A stretch of DNA of 64,000 nt from Desulfobulbus sp. (GCA_028684915.1 JAQUEZ010000008.1:1-64000); one strand, 5' to 3'; numbered from the stretch's first letter, positions 1 through 9,800 are shown. Translations and numbers: made by a program. The notes: a model not told the origin generated them from the letters alone.

Positions 1-135
1 CTATCCTTGAGGGCTGTATAGTTGGTGGTGTTCACGGTGGGGCCTCCTTGGTTGGTGTTCAAGTCGGCCACAGTATGACATCATACGATACTGGCTAAAA
101 GATGCGGTTGTTTTGACGCTTACAAAGGAATGAAC

Positions 136-801
136 ATGAAAAACGCCCATATCTTTGACATTAAAGACTGCGCTTTGATCACCATAGCCACCGGCCGTAA
201 GGCTATCAATCTTGCCGAACTGCGTGACCATCTCCAGGCCGTCGGCGGCGACAGCCTCTACCATCATTTTTGGGGTGGACTGTTGTCTCCCCGCTTTGAG
301 GAACGCGAATTTCATAACGATTTTGCAGGATGGGCCCATCATAGCCTGCGCGAGCCGGAATTGGCCGAACGCCTGGCCGCAGTCAATCCGTCTGAGGGCC
401 AGGACATGGAAGCGATCCGCCAGGAGATCCTCGAGGTCATTGAGGACCGTCTGGACGAAAGTGAGATCTCCCACTGGATGCCAGCGGGCAGACAATTCGA
501 GTTCTTGCGGAGCCAGCTAGTGGTTTTCGATACCCATCGTCGTCTGGAGAAGCCGGCGGATTTGGCAGAACAGATACCGAAAATGTCAACGAGTAGCATT
601 TTCTACCATTTTATTGATGCCCGTAGCCGGATACAGGAGCCCATCGATGACTTCCGCTTCTGGCTGACCGGTTTTGGGGCGGAGCACGATGATCTCTGTT
701 CGCAGTTGGCCGCCATTGACCCCTTCTTCTCCAGTCTCAGCCAGATCCGCCAGGAACTCGCTGAACTATTCATCGCCAATTTTAAGGGGGAAACCGCATG
801 A
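136..801 (+). CDS. DUF5752 family protein, first gene of trehalose locus
   Basis: Encodes about 221 residues. I recognise it as the DUF5752 type commonly found beside TreT-like glycosyltransferases; the biochemical role is unknown. The ATG at 136 is preferred over 130 because AAAGGA at 124-129 is then at normal ribosome-binding distance. The protein looks like an internal duplication: two half-domains of roughly 100 residues each carry a pattern like L..HL...G..S.YHHF, then F..DF..W, then an acidic helix ending in R.EL/I. There is no signal peptide, membrane segment or catalytic motif. The stop codon overlaps the treT start (ATGA at 798-801), so translation is probably coupled, which suggests a partner or regulator of TreT. 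Confidence 0.75.
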   Translation: MKNAHIFDIKDCALITIATGRKAINLAELRDHLQAVGGDSLYHHFWGGLLSPRFEEREFHNDFAGWAHHSLREPELAERLAAVNPSEGQDMEAIRQEILEVIEDRLDESEISHWMPAGRQFEFLRSQLVVFDTHRRLEKPADLAEQIPKMSTSSIFYHFIDARSRIQEPIDDFRFWLTGFGAEHDDLCSQLAAIDPFFSSLSQIRQELAELFIANFKGETA

Positions 802-2039
802 GCACGCTTCTCGAATCCTTTGCCGCCATAGCCGGGCCCGATGTCATCAACCATCTCAGGCAGCTGGCGGAATCGCTGCACGGTGCCAAGGTAATCCATG
901 TCAACTCCACCAGAGTCGGAGGCGGGGTGGCTGAGATTCTCGAAAAGCTGGTGCCGCTTTTTAATGATCTTGGCCTTGATGCCAGCTGGGAAGTCATTAG
1001 TGGTGGTGCGGATTTTTATCAGTGCACCAAGTCCATGCACAACGCGCTGCAAGGCAACCATGTGCATATTGCCGCACCCCTCCTTGCCGCCTACGAACAG
1101 GCCAATGAAGCCTGCGCGGAAACCCTGCGAGCCAAATTAACCGAGGCGGATTTCGTTTTTATCCATGATCCACAGCCTGCCGGTCTTCTCGACCACTGTC
1201 CGGACCGGATCGGTAAATGGATCTGGCGCTGCCACATCGACGCAAGTCACCCCTATCGCCCGGTCTGGAAGTATTTGCGCGGAAAGGTCTGTAATTACGA
1301 TGCCAGCATCTTTTCCCTACCCGCTTTTGCCCAACAGCTGCCGCATCCGCAATATATTATCCCGCCCAGTATCGATCCGTTAAGCGACAAGAACATCGAA
1401 CTGTCGCAAGAGGAGGTGAACAGAGTCTTTGTCCAGTTCAATCTTGATCCGACCCGGCCCCTTTTGGTTCAGGTTTCCCGCTATGACCGATTCAAGGATC
1501 CGGTGGGAGTCATCCAGGCCTATCGGCTGGCCAAAAAATTCATACCCGACCTGCAGCTGGTGCTGGCCGGAGGTGAGGCCAGTGACGATCCGGAAGGGGA
1601 AATGGTCCTCACCGAGGTGCGCGAGGCAGCAGGAAACGACCAGGACATCCACATTCTTCTTCTGGCCCCGGATGCCCACCGTACCATCAACGCCCTGCAG
1701 CGGGCCGCCGATATCGTGCTGCAGAAATCGACCAAGGAAGGCTTCGGGCTCACTGTCACCGAGGCTATGTGGAAGAGTAAACCGGTGATCGGTGGTGATA
1801 CCGGCGGCATACGGTTGCAGGTCATTAATTATCATACCGGCTTTCTCGTCCATACCCCGGAAGGGGCGGCTCTCCGTATCCGGTATCTTCTTCATAACAA
1901 AAACCGCATGGAGGAGATGGGTAGAAAAGGCAAAGAGTATGTCCGGGAAAATTTTCTCCTGACCCGGCACCTCCGTGAGTACCTCACTTTGATGGTCAGC
2001 CTACGACATGGCAACGAATACCGTATCGATTTAAGCTGA
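798..2039 (+). CDS. treT: Trehalose synthase, GT4 glycosyltransferase (TreT-like)
   Basis: 413-residue GT-B glycosyltransferase matching the TreT family, which makes trehalose from an NDP-glucose and glucose. Visible family features are the N-terminal NSTRVGGGVAEIL loop, the following VISGGADFYQCTKSMHNALQ segment, and the C-terminal nucleotide-sugar site KSTKEGFGLTVTEAMWKSKP with its E-x7-E type pattern. No signal peptide, so cytosolic. It overlaps the DUF5752 gene by 4 nt and is followed 42 nt later by glgX. In this cluster it offers a trehalose route independent of TreY/TreZ. TreT is preferred over sucrose synthase or glycogen synthase because the N-terminal motif is TreT-specific, but donor and acceptor are inferred. 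Confidence 0.82.
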   Translation: MSTLLESFAAIAGPDVINHLRQLAESLHGAKVIHVNSTRVGGGVAEILEKLVPLFNDLGLDASWEVISGGADFYQCTKSMHNALQGNHVHIAAPLLAAYEQANEACAETLRAKLTEADFVFIHDPQPAGLLDHCPDRIGKWIWRCHIDASHPYRPVWKYLRGKVCNYDASIFSLPAFAQQLPHPQYIIPPSIDPLSDKNIELSQEEVNRVFVQFNLDPTRPLLVQVSRYDRFKDPVGVIQAYRLAKKFIPDLQLVLAGGEASDDPEGEMVLTEVREAAGNDQDIHILLLAPDAHRTINALQRAADIVLQKSTKEGFGLTVTEAMWKSKPVIGGDTGGIRLQVINYHTGFLVHTPEGAALRIRYLLHNKNRMEEMGRKGKEYVRENFLLTRHLREYLTLMVSLRHGNEYRIDLS

Positions 2040-2081
2040 ATGCTCGTGCCACCGGGCAATAGACACTCCTGTGGAGGCACC

Positions 2082-4232
2082 ATGACGCATCAAAAAATGG
2101 CAGTCTGGCCAGGTAATCCCTACCCATTTGGCGCCACTTGGGACGGCGAGGGGGTCAACTTTGCCATTTTTTCCGAGTGTGGCGAGAAGGTTGAGCTCTG
2201 CCTCTTCGACCACCAGGGCCACAGGGAGATAGAACGCATCAACCTGGCCTGGAAAACCGATCAGGTCTGGCATTGCTACCTGCCCGAGGCACGGCCAGGT
2301 CTTCTTTACGGCTACCGGGTCCACGGCCCTTATGACCCGGAGCGGGGTTTACGTTTTAACCAGGCGAAACTGCTTCTTGATCCATACGGCAAGGCAATTT
2401 TCGGCCGACTGCGATGGAACGATGCCCTGTTTGGTTACAAAATTGGTAATTCCCTCGCCGATCTTTCCCGCAATCGGGCCAATAGTGCGCCCTTTATGCC
2501 GAAAAGCCAGGTGATCGATCCGGCCTTCACCTGGGGGAACGATCGCCCCCCCAACACCTCCTGGTATGACACCATTATCTACGAACTGCATGTTAAGGGC
2601 TTTACCTGGCAGAATCCAAAAATTCCTGAAAAACTGCGCGGTACCTATGCGGGGCTGTCCTCTGCCCCGGCGGTCGATTACCTCAAACGGCTCGGGGTAA
2701 CTGCGGTGGAGATCATGCCGGTGCATGCCTTTGTCGATGAACGCCATCTGGTGGAAAAGGGTCTTACCAACTACTGGGGCTATAACTCCATCGGCTTTTT
2801 TGTCCCGGACGGACGATATTCGGCCTCCGGTCATATCAACGAGTTCAAAACCATGGTCAAAATTCTGCACTCGGCAGGGATCGAGGTTATCCTCGATGTG
2901 GTGTACAACCATACCGCCGAGGGCAATCAACTGGGACCGACGCTGTGCTTCCGGGGAATCGACAACCTCGCCTATTACCGGGTTGAGCCGGAAAACAACC
3001 GCTACTACAAGGATTTCACCGGCTGCGGCAACACCTTGAATATGTGCCATCCACGGGTGCTGCAACTGATTATGGACAGCCTGCGCTACTGGGTGCTCGA
3101 GATGCACGTCGACGGCTTTCGTTTCGACCTGGCCTCGGCCCTGGCCAGGGAACTCTATGAGGTGAACCGGCTGGGTACCTTTTTCGACATCATCCACCAG
3201 GACCCGGTGCTCTCCCAGGTCAAACTGATCGCCGAGCCCTGGGACTTAGGCGAGGGCGGCTATCAGGTGGGCAATTTTCCCGTGGGGTGGACCGAATGGA
3301 ACGGAAAATATCGGGATACGGTACGTTCCTACTGGAAAGGCGAGGGCGACAATATCGGTGAGTTCGCCCACCGGATCACCGGCTCCAGTGACCTTTACGA
3401 ACGAGGGGGCAGACGCCCCTACGCGAGCATCAACTTTGTCACCTGTCATGACGGCTTCACCCTGCACGATTTGGTGAGCTACAACGACAAGCACAACGAG
3501 GCCAATCTCGAAAACAACCAGGACGGAGACTCAAACAATCGCAGCTGGAACTGCGGCGACGAGGGCGCAAGCACCGATCCACAGGTCCTCTCCTTCAGAG
3601 CCCGTCAGAAACGCAACTTCCTGGCCACCCTCTTTCTGTCCCAGGGGGTGCCCATGCTCCTTGCTGGCGACGAGATGGGCCGGAGTCAGCAGGGCAACAA
3701 CAACACCTATTGCCAAGATACGCCCCTAAGCTGGCATGACTGGACGCTCGATGTCGAACAGAATGAGCTCCTTGGTTTCGTCCGTCGCCTGATCGCCCTG
3801 CGTAAGACCCATCATGTCTTCCGCCGCCGCCATTTTTTCCAGGGTCGTCCCATTAAGGGCTCCGGGGTCAAAGATATCATCTGGCTGACCCCGACGGGCA
3901 CGGAGATGACCGACGATCAATGGCAGCATTCCTTTGCCCGCTGCCTGGGACTCTACCTGGCAGGCGATGCCCTTGAGGAGCAGGATGAAAAAGGAAACCC
4001 TGTCGTGGACAACAGATTTCTCCTTCTGGTCAATGCCCACCACGAGTCCATTCCCTTCACCCTCCCGGATTTAGTCCCTATAGCCCGCTGGCGGCTCATA
4101 CTCGACACCAGCTGGTCGAACGACGGCCGGGGAGAAAAACTCCTCTGGGAGACCACGGACAGCTACCCCCTGCTCGAACATTCCCTGGCACTCTTGGTGG
4201 AATCGCAAGGGTGGGATGAAGGCTCCCCATGA
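2082..4232 (+). CDS. glgX: Glycogen debranching enzyme GlgX
   Basis: 716-residue GH13 isoamylase-type debranching enzyme that hydrolyses alpha-1,6 branches of limit-dextrin glycogen, supplying linear maltodextrins for TreY. An N-terminal CBM48-like part (PYPFGATWDGEGVNFAIFSE) precedes the barrel. GH13 regions are visible as DVVYNHT, GFRFDLAS (nucleophile Asp), LIAEPWD (acid/base Glu) and FVTCHDGFTL. The ATG at 2082 is chosen over 2040 because GGAGG lies at 2073-2077 and the upstream residues do not look like protein. The stop overlaps the treZ start (ATGA, 4229-4232), so the genes are translationally coupled. Confidence 0.93.
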   Translation: MTHQKMAVWPGNPYPFGATWDGEGVNFAIFSECGEKVELCLFDHQGHREIERINLAWKTDQVWHCYLPEARPGLLYGYRVHGPYDPERGLRFNQAKLLLDPYGKAIFGRLRWNDALFGYKIGNSLADLSRNRANSAPFMPKSQVIDPAFTWGNDRPPNTSWYDTIIYELHVKGFTWQNPKIPEKLRGTYAGLSSAPAVDYLKRLGVTAVEIMPVHAFVDERHLVEKGLTNYWGYNSIGFFVPDGRYSASGHINEFKTMVKILHSAGIEVILDVVYNHTAEGNQLGPTLCFRGIDNLAYYRVEPENNRYYKDFTGCGNTLNMCHPRVLQLIMDSLRYWVLEMHVDGFRFDLASALARELYEVNRLGTFFDIIHQDPVLSQVKLIAEPWDLGEGGYQVGNFPVGWTEWNGKYRDTVRSYWKGEGDNIGEFAHRITGSSDLYERGGRRPYASINFVTCHDGFTLHDLVSYNDKHNEANLENNQDGDSNNRSWNCGDEGASTDPQVLSFRARQKRNFLATLFLSQGVPMLLAGDEMGRSQQGNNNTYCQDTPLSWHDWTLDVEQNELLGFVRRLIALRKTHHVFRRRHFFQGRPIKGSGVKDIIWLTPTGTEMTDDQWQHSFARCLGLYLAGDALEEQDEKGNPVVDNRFLLLVNAHHESIPFTLPDLVPIARWRLILDTSWSNDGRGEKLLWETTDSYPLLEHSLALLVESQGWDEGSP

Positions 4233-6091
4233 CAGCCCGGTATGAGCATCGGATGGCGTTCGGGGCGTCTCTCCTCCCATCTGGCGCGGTGCGTTTCAGT
4301 CTTTGGGCACCGGGAGCGGATAAAGTTACCCTCTGCCTTGAGCCAGGCGGCAAGAAATCATTTCACCCCATGCCCCGCCGGGATGATGGGTGGTTCATTC
4401 TAGAGACGCATGCGGCGAGTCGGGGCAGCTGCTACAGTTTTCAACTGGACTCCGGCCTGCTCGTTCCTGACCCGGCTTCCCGTTTTCAGCCTTCGGATGT
4501 GCACGGTCCAAGCGAGGTGATCGATCCTGCCGATTTTAGTTGGCCGGATTGCCAGTGGCATGGTCGCCCCTGGGAGGAAGCGGTCCTCTACGAGATGCAT
4601 GTAGGAACTTTCAGCGCAGAAGGCACCTTCGCGGCCGCCCAACAGCGCCTTGATCATCTGGTCGAACTCGGCATCACCGCCATTGAACTCATGCCGGTGG
4701 CAGCTTTTTCCGGCCGTTGCAACTGGGGGTACGACGGCGTCCTCCCCTTTGCCCCGGACAGCAGTTACGGCCGCCCGGAAGATCTCAAAAGACTGGTCGC
4801 CGCCGCCCACGCTAAGAACATCATGGTGTTACTCGATGTGGTCTATAACCACTTCGGCCCGGAGGGGAATTATCTCGACTGCTATGCACCCCCGTTTTTC
4901 ACCGAGCGCTACCAGACTCCCTGGGGCGCCGCCATCAATTTCGATGGCAACGAGAACCAATGGGTTCGGCAGTTCTTTATCGACAATGCACTCTACTGGC
5001 TCACGGAGTACCATTTTGACGGATTGCGTCTTGACGCGGTGCATGCCATTCATGACCGGAGCCAGCCGGACATCCTGGAAGAGCTGGCCATGACAGTGCG
5101 CGCCCATTTCACGCCGCAACGCCATATCCATTTGATACTGGAAAATGACAGCAACCAAGCCCATTACCTGAAACGCAGCACCACTGCCGTCCCCCTTTTT
5201 TATACCGCGCAATGGAACGATGATCTGCACCACGCTCTGCATGTTCTCCTTACCGACGAAAAAAGCGGTTATTACCTCGATTATGGCGAGTCACCCATCC
5301 GTCACCTCGGCCGTTGCCTGACTGAAGGTTTTGCCTACCAGGGAGAGCCCTCGCTCTTCCGCAACAAGGTCTGCCGAGGTGAAGCAAGCCGCGAGCTACC
5401 AGCCGCCGCCTTTGTAAGTTTTCTGCAAAACCACGACCAGATCGGCAACCGCGCCTTTGGCGATCGGATCAACCTGCAGGCCAACCCACAGGCGCTACGG
5501 GCGGCTCTGGCCCTACTTCTGCTGGCGCCCGCACCGCCCCTGCTTTTCATGGGTGAAGAATGGGGCAGCCGCCAGCCCTTCCCTTTTTTCTGCGATTTCA
5601 GCCCGGAGCTTACCACCGCAGTCCGTGATGGACGGCACCGAGAGTTTGCCGGTTTCCCAGAGTTCAGCACTCCGGAAAGCCGCGCACGCATCCCTGACCC
5701 GGCCTCGATTGCGACCTTCCTCTCTGCCAAGCTCGACTGGCAAAGCCTCGACACGGCAGAGGGTGCTGCCTGGTATACGTATTATCGCCTGCTCCTTGGC
5801 CTTCGCCGACAGGAAGTCATCCCCCGTCTGCGGACTATACAGCCCGGGATAAATCACTGGCAGGCCATCGGGGAAAGCGGCCTGATGGTGCGCTGGTCGC
5901 TGCAAACAGGGGAGGACTTGCTGCTTTTTGCCAATCTCGGCAGGCAACCTTGTCCAAGGGATGGACTCCCCGATCAGACCCCATTTTTTGCCAGCCATGA
6001 TTTTATAAAAACCAAACATGAAACCACGCTGCCTCCCTGGTCGGTCTTCTGGTTGAGAGTCAAGCCGAAGCCAGGAGGAGACCCGTTATGA
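4229..6091 (+). CDS. treZ: Malto-oligosyltrehalose trehalohydrolase
   Basis: 620-residue GH13 enzyme that releases trehalose from maltooligosyl-trehalose, the second step of the TreY/TreZ route from glycogen. It starts with a CBM48-like domain (FGASLLPSGAVRFSLWAPGADKVTL) and contains DVVYNHFGPEGNYL, GLRLDAVHAI with the nucleophile Asp, ILENDSN with the acid/base Glu, and FLQNHDQIGNR. Length fits the family. It overlaps glgX upstream and treY downstream by 4 nt each, so stoichiometric synthesis with TreY is likely. Confidence 0.93.
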   Translation: MTARYEHRMAFGASLLPSGAVRFSLWAPGADKVTLCLEPGGKKSFHPMPRRDDGWFILETHAASRGSCYSFQLDSGLLVPDPASRFQPSDVHGPSEVIDPADFSWPDCQWHGRPWEEAVLYEMHVGTFSAEGTFAAAQQRLDHLVELGITAIELMPVAAFSGRCNWGYDGVLPFAPDSSYGRPEDLKRLVAAAHAKNIMVLLDVVYNHFGPEGNYLDCYAPPFFTERYQTPWGAAINFDGNENQWVRQFFIDNALYWLTEYHFDGLRLDAVHAIHDRSQPDILEELAMTVRAHFTPQRHIHLILENDSNQAHYLKRSTTAVPLFYTAQWNDDLHHALHVLLTDEKSGYYLDYGESPIRHLGRCLTEGFAYQGEPSLFRNKVCRGEASRELPAAAFVSFLQNHDQIGNRAFGDRINLQANPQALRAALALLLLAPAPPLLFMGEEWGSRQPFPFFCDFSPELTTAVRDGRHREFAGFPEFSTPESRARIPDPASIATFLSAKLDWQSLDTAEGAAWYTYYRLLLGLRRQEVIPRLRTIQPGINHWQAIGESGLMVRWSLQTGEDLLLFANLGRQPCPRDGLPDQTPFFASHDFIKTKHETTLPPWSVFWLRVKPKPGGDPL

Positions 6092-8991
6092 TTCCGCCGC
6101 TGCCCTTGGCTACCTACAGGCTCCAGTTCAACAGTGCTTTTACCTTTAACGATGCCAGGCGTATCGTTCCCTATCTGCATGCCCTGGGGATCAGTCATTG
6201 CTACGCCTCCCCGGTGCTTAAGGCCCGCAGCGGCAGCAGTCACGGCTACGATATTGTCGACCATAACGCGCTGAATCCCGAGCTGGGCACATCGGAGGAA
6301 TTCCTGTTTTTTATAGAGACCTTGCACGAATTTGATATGGGGCTCATCCTCGATATTGTTCCCAATCATATGGGGATCGGCGGCAGCGACAACGTCTGGT
6401 GGATCGATGTTCTTGAAAACGGCCAGGCCTCGCCCTTTGCGATCTATTTCGACATCGACTGGCAGCCAGTCTCCAAAATTCTACGCGGCAAGATTCTCCT
6501 GCCTATCCTGGGGGACTATTACGGCAAGGTCCTGGATCGCGGAGAGATTGAAATCACTTTTTCAGAGGAGCAGGGGAGTTTTACTGCCCGCTACTATGAG
6601 CACCTGTTGCCGATCGACCCGAAAACCTATCCGTATATTCTCGATCCGGCCTTTTTCTTTTTGCAGGAAAATGCATGCAATGCTGAGCCTTTAGCCGCCC
6701 GGCTTAATCAGCTCATTACCGATTGCCGGCATCTGCCGGGACGACAGACGACAGGTAGACACCGTCGCGCAGAGCGAGGGGAGAAACAGGCAGAGATCAA
6801 ACGTGAACTCGCCTTACTCTGTCGGGAAAAAAGTGTTCAGGACGCTATCGCCTACGGCCTGGCCTTTTTCAATACCCCTAAAACCCCGGGGAAAGGATAT
6901 GACCTGTTGCATCGCCTCCTGGAAAAACAGGCATATCGTCTTGCCTACTGGAGGGTGGCAGCGGACGAAATCAACTACCGTCGCTTCTTCAACGTCAACT
7001 CCCTGGCCGGTCTGTGCCAGGAACAGACCGAGGTCTTTGACGCAACGCATCGTTTTCTCTTCAGCCTCATTGAAAAAGGGTTTGTCCAGGGGTTGCGCAT
7101 CGATCACCCGGACGGACTCTTCGCCCCCCGTGGTTACTACGACCGGCTGAAAACCGGAATCCGCAGCCATCTCCCCCGGACAGGAATCCAGGAAGGGAGT
7201 TTTTATCTGGTGGCCGAGAAGATTCTGGCCATCCATGAAGAGCTTCCCCGGGATTGGCCAATCCATGGCACCACCGGTTATGAATTCGCCAATCTGGTTA
7301 ACGGCCTCTTCATCAACCCCGCCGGTGAAAAGCCTCTCTCCCAAACCTACCGTTTCTGTACCGGCGATAGCAGCGAATATGCAGCAATGCTCTATGATGC
7401 AAAAAAGCTGATCATTAAAACGCATCTTGCCAGCGAACTGACCGTATTGTCCAACCTGTTGCTGCGCATCGCCGAACAGGATCGTCATACCCGTGATTTC
7501 ACCTTGACGGGTCTGCGAGAAGCCCTTGCCGAGGTGGTCGCCTGTTTCCCCGTGTATCGGACCTATGTGACCCTAGGGCGTGTGGGTGCGGAGGACCGTC
7601 GCCACGTGGAATGGGCGGTGACGGCAGCCAAGCGTCGCAACCCGTTAGTGGACTCGGCCATATTCGACTTTGTCCATAGCTCCCTTCTTCAGGAAGGGCA
7701 TTTCCACAGCCGTCGCATCCAGGATATGGTCTCCCGCTTCGCCATGAAATTCCAGCAGTATACGGCACCGGTTATGGCCAAGGCCCAGGAGGACACGCTC
7801 TTCTACCGCGATTGCCGTCTGCTCTCTTTAAACGAGGTCGGAGGGGAGCCACGCTCCTTCCGGGTCTCCAAAGCGGAATATCATCAGGCCAACACAATCC
7901 GGCAAGAATATTGGCCTCAATCCATGCTCACCACATCGACCCACGACAGCAAACGCAGCGAGGATGTCCGGGCCCGTCTCAATGTGCTGAGCGAGATTCC
8001 CAATCTCTGGCAACAACAGGTCAAACTCTGGATGAGACTCAACCGCAGGCATACCCGGCGTCTGAACGGGCATGCCACACCAAGCCGCAACGACGAGTAT
8101 CATCTCTACCAGACCCTGCTGGGCACCTGGCCGCTTTCTTTTCCTGAAGGGCAGGAACTGGATCGGTATCGGGAGCGCATTGACGCCTATATGTTGAAGG
8201 CTGTGCGAGAGGCCAAAGTGCACACCTCCTGGCTCAATCCCAACCCAGCCTTCGAGGAGGCTCTGGCCTCATTCATTTCGGCTTTGCTGCAACCGAAACC
8301 TGACAATCGTTTTTTGGCGAGTCTTGCTGAGTTTTGTAAAAAAGTCAACCGGTTAGGAATGCTCAATTCCCTCTCTCAGGTCCTGCTCAAACTGACCGCC
8401 CCCGGAGTGCCGGATATCTACCAGGGCAATGAACTCTGGAATTTCAGTCTGGTTGATCCGGATAACAGGCGCCCCGTGGATTTCAGCCATGCCCAAAAAC
8501 TGCTTGACGATCTTGCAATCATCTTTTCCGAAGGTGCACCAGCAGAACCAGGGCTGGACACCTTGCTTGCCACCCTGACCGATGGTCGGGCCAAGCTCTT
8601 TATCACCAGTAGAACCCTGCAGTTTCGGCACAAACACCCTGATCTCTTTTTAGAAGGGGCCTATGAAACCTTGCCGCTCTCCGGCAAAGGCGAGCGGCAT
8701 CTCTGCGTGTCGGCACGAACTCTTACCGGGCAGCGTCTCATTGTTATTGCGCCCCGTTTTTTCGCCTCGCTTCTACCCGATATCAATGCCCCTTACTCGG
8801 AAATCGCCGACACGGTATGGGCGCAAACCTATTTCTGCCTGCCGGAGAACGCCTTAACCGAGACGTATCACAATATTTTTACCGGGGAAAGACACTGCCC
8901 CATCCGGCAGGAAGGTCAGGTTGTGCTGATGGTGGCGCCCCTGTTGCGCGCCTTTCCTGTAGCCCTGCTTTATAGCAGTGGAGAAGGTTGA
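6088..8991 (+). CDS. treY: Malto-oligosyltrehalose synthase
   Basis: 967-residue GH13 enzyme that rearranges the reducing-end alpha-1,4 bond of maltodextrins to alpha-1,1, giving the substrate of TreZ. Family landmarks: ATYRLQFNSAFTFNDARRIVPYL at the start, ILDIVPNHMG, GLRIDHPDGLF (nucleophile Asp), LVAEKIL (acid/base Glu) and TSTHDSKRSEDVRARL. Length is at the long end of the usual 700-1000. A ribosome-binding site AGGAGG lies just upstream inside treZ and the ATGA overlap couples the genes. It is the last intact gene of the operon; the next reading frame is a glgB stub. Confidence 0.93.
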   Translation: MIPPLPLATYRLQFNSAFTFNDARRIVPYLHALGISHCYASPVLKARSGSSHGYDIVDHNALNPELGTSEEFLFFIETLHEFDMGLILDIVPNHMGIGGSDNVWWIDVLENGQASPFAIYFDIDWQPVSKILRGKILLPILGDYYGKVLDRGEIEITFSEEQGSFTARYYEHLLPIDPKTYPYILDPAFFFLQENACNAEPLAARLNQLITDCRHLPGRQTTGRHRRAERGEKQAEIKRELALLCREKSVQDAIAYGLAFFNTPKTPGKGYDLLHRLLEKQAYRLAYWRVAADEINYRRFFNVNSLAGLCQEQTEVFDATHRFLFSLIEKGFVQGLRIDHPDGLFAPRGYYDRLKTGIRSHLPRTGIQEGSFYLVAEKILAIHEELPRDWPIHGTTGYEFANLVNGLFINPAGEKPLSQTYRFCTGDSSEYAAMLYDAKKLIIKTHLASELTVLSNLLLRIAEQDRHTRDFTLTGLREALAEVVACFPVYRTYVTLGRVGAEDRRHVEWAVTAAKRRNPLVDSAIFDFVHSSLLQEGHFHSRRIQDMVSRFAMKFQQYTAPVMAKAQEDTLFYRDCRLLSLNEVGGEPRSFRVSKAEYHQANTIRQEYWPQSMLTTSTHDSKRSEDVRARLNVLSEIPNLWQQQVKLWMRLNRRHTRRLNGHATPSRNDEYHLYQTLLGTWPLSFPEGQELDRYRERIDAYMLKAVREAKVHTSWLNPNPAFEEALASFISALLQPKPDNRFLASLAEFCKKVNRLGMLNSLSQVLLKLTAPGVPDIYQGNELWNFSLVDPDNRRPVDFSHAQKLLDDLAIIFSEGAPAEPGLDTLLATLTDGRAKLFITSRTLQFRHKHPDLFLEGAYETLPLSGKGERHLCVSARTLTGQRLIVIAPRFFASLLPDINAPYSEIADTVWAQTYFCLPENALTETYHNIFTGERHCPIRQEGQVVLMVAPLLRAFPVALLYSSGEG

Positions 8992-9053
8992 GGCGTTAAA
9001 ACGTACTTTTCAAAGCGCAACATTTACCAACAACCTGATGTGAAAGGGGAACA

Positions 9054-9351
9054 ATGCCAGACAATTTAAAAATTCTCTACGATGTCAGCGCACTGACAGA
9101 TCATGACATTTATTTGTTTAAAGAAGGGAATCACTTCAGGCTGTATGAAAAGTTAGGCGCTCACAGAATGACGGTGGGTGGTCAAAAGGGCATCCACTTT
9201 GCGGTCTGCGCTCCAAACGCGGCAGAGGTACGAATTCAATGAATGGGATACGGCATCTCACCCTTTGAAAGTCAGAGCTGATGAGACAGGAATATGGAGG
9301 GTTCAGATCGCTCCGAAGACAGCCTCTGTAATGTCGGATCTGGAGTGCTAA
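9054..9351 (+). pseudogene. glgB: glgB remnant (glycogen branching enzyme N-terminus)
   Basis: A ribosome-binding site (AAAGGGGA) and ATG open a 62-codon frame whose residues are unmistakably the N-terminal domain of GlgB: HDIYLFKEGNHFRLYEKLG then FAVCAPNAAEVRI. The frame ends at 9240-9242, where a functional GlgB would read EVRVIGDFN.W. The following bases still encode NEWDTASHPLKVRADETGIW in another frame, so a small deletion has removed about three codons and shifted frame; similarity fades near 9300. The catalytic GH13 barrel is absent altogether. This is a decayed branching enzyme gene belonging to the trehalose/glycogen operon. Confidence 0.85.
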
Positions 9352-9503
9352 TTGGGGCTATCTCCCTGAATATGCTAGAGATAGATGATATATTTGGTGT
9401 TTGGCTGAATAGTTGCGAAAAATAAGTTAGGTCAACAAGGCGGATTCAATCGGCCACAATTTCGTGGTCGCTAGAGTTCGCCAATAGGAAGGAGGTAATT
9501 GTT

Positions 9504-9656
9504 ATGCCAAATAGAGATGGAACTGGACCCAAAGGTCAGGGACCGAAAGACGGTCACGGCAAAGGTCAAGGTAAGGGCAATAGCCCTGGTCAAGGTCCGA
9601 TGACAGGCGGAAAGCAAGGAATTAAGGAAAAAACCGAAAAGGGAAACCAGAGTTAA
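9504..9656 (+). CDS. Small Gly/Lys-rich protein, DUF5320-like
   Basis: A 50-residue protein with a very strong ribosome-binding site (AGGAAGGAGG at 9486-9495). It starts MPNRDGTGPKGQGPKDGHG and later has GQGPMTGGKQG; this echoes the MPxxDGTGPMGxGPMTGRG start of DUF5320 proteins that sit beside ParA/Mrp-type Fe-S cluster carriers and NifX-like genes in anaerobes. Here most Met/Cys positions are replaced by Lys and Gly and there are no cysteines, so it may be a degenerate or specialised member. It is low-complexity and strongly basic. No Mrp-like gene is adjacent. Followed by a clear terminator, so it is a single-gene unit. Function unknown. Confidence 0.6.
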   Translation: MPNRDGTGPKGQGPKDGHGKGQGKGNSPGQGPMTGGKQGIKEKTEKGNQS

Positions 9657-9708
9657 GAACAAGAACTGAGAGACTGCGAACAAACGCATGAACTCTAGGG
9701 TAAAAAGG

Positions 9709-9757
9709 CCGGGGCGACCGTTATTCTTGGTAGTAGTTTTTTACGCCCCGGTTTTTT
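9709..9757 (+). terminator. Rho-independent terminator
   Basis: CCGGGGCG at 9709-9716 pairs perfectly with CGCCCCGG at 9744-9751, followed by six T (9752-9757); the loop is about 27 nt. It ends the transcript of the small DUF5320-like gene. Confidence 0.8.
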
Positions 9758-9800
9758 CGCCTGGTTATGCGGTGCTATTGAAAATGGCAGAGGATAAACA

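Noticed and set aside
1..495. 164-codon frame on - covering the start of the window
   Set aside because: Lies antisense to the DUF5752 gene and has no family resemblance; a shadow frame.
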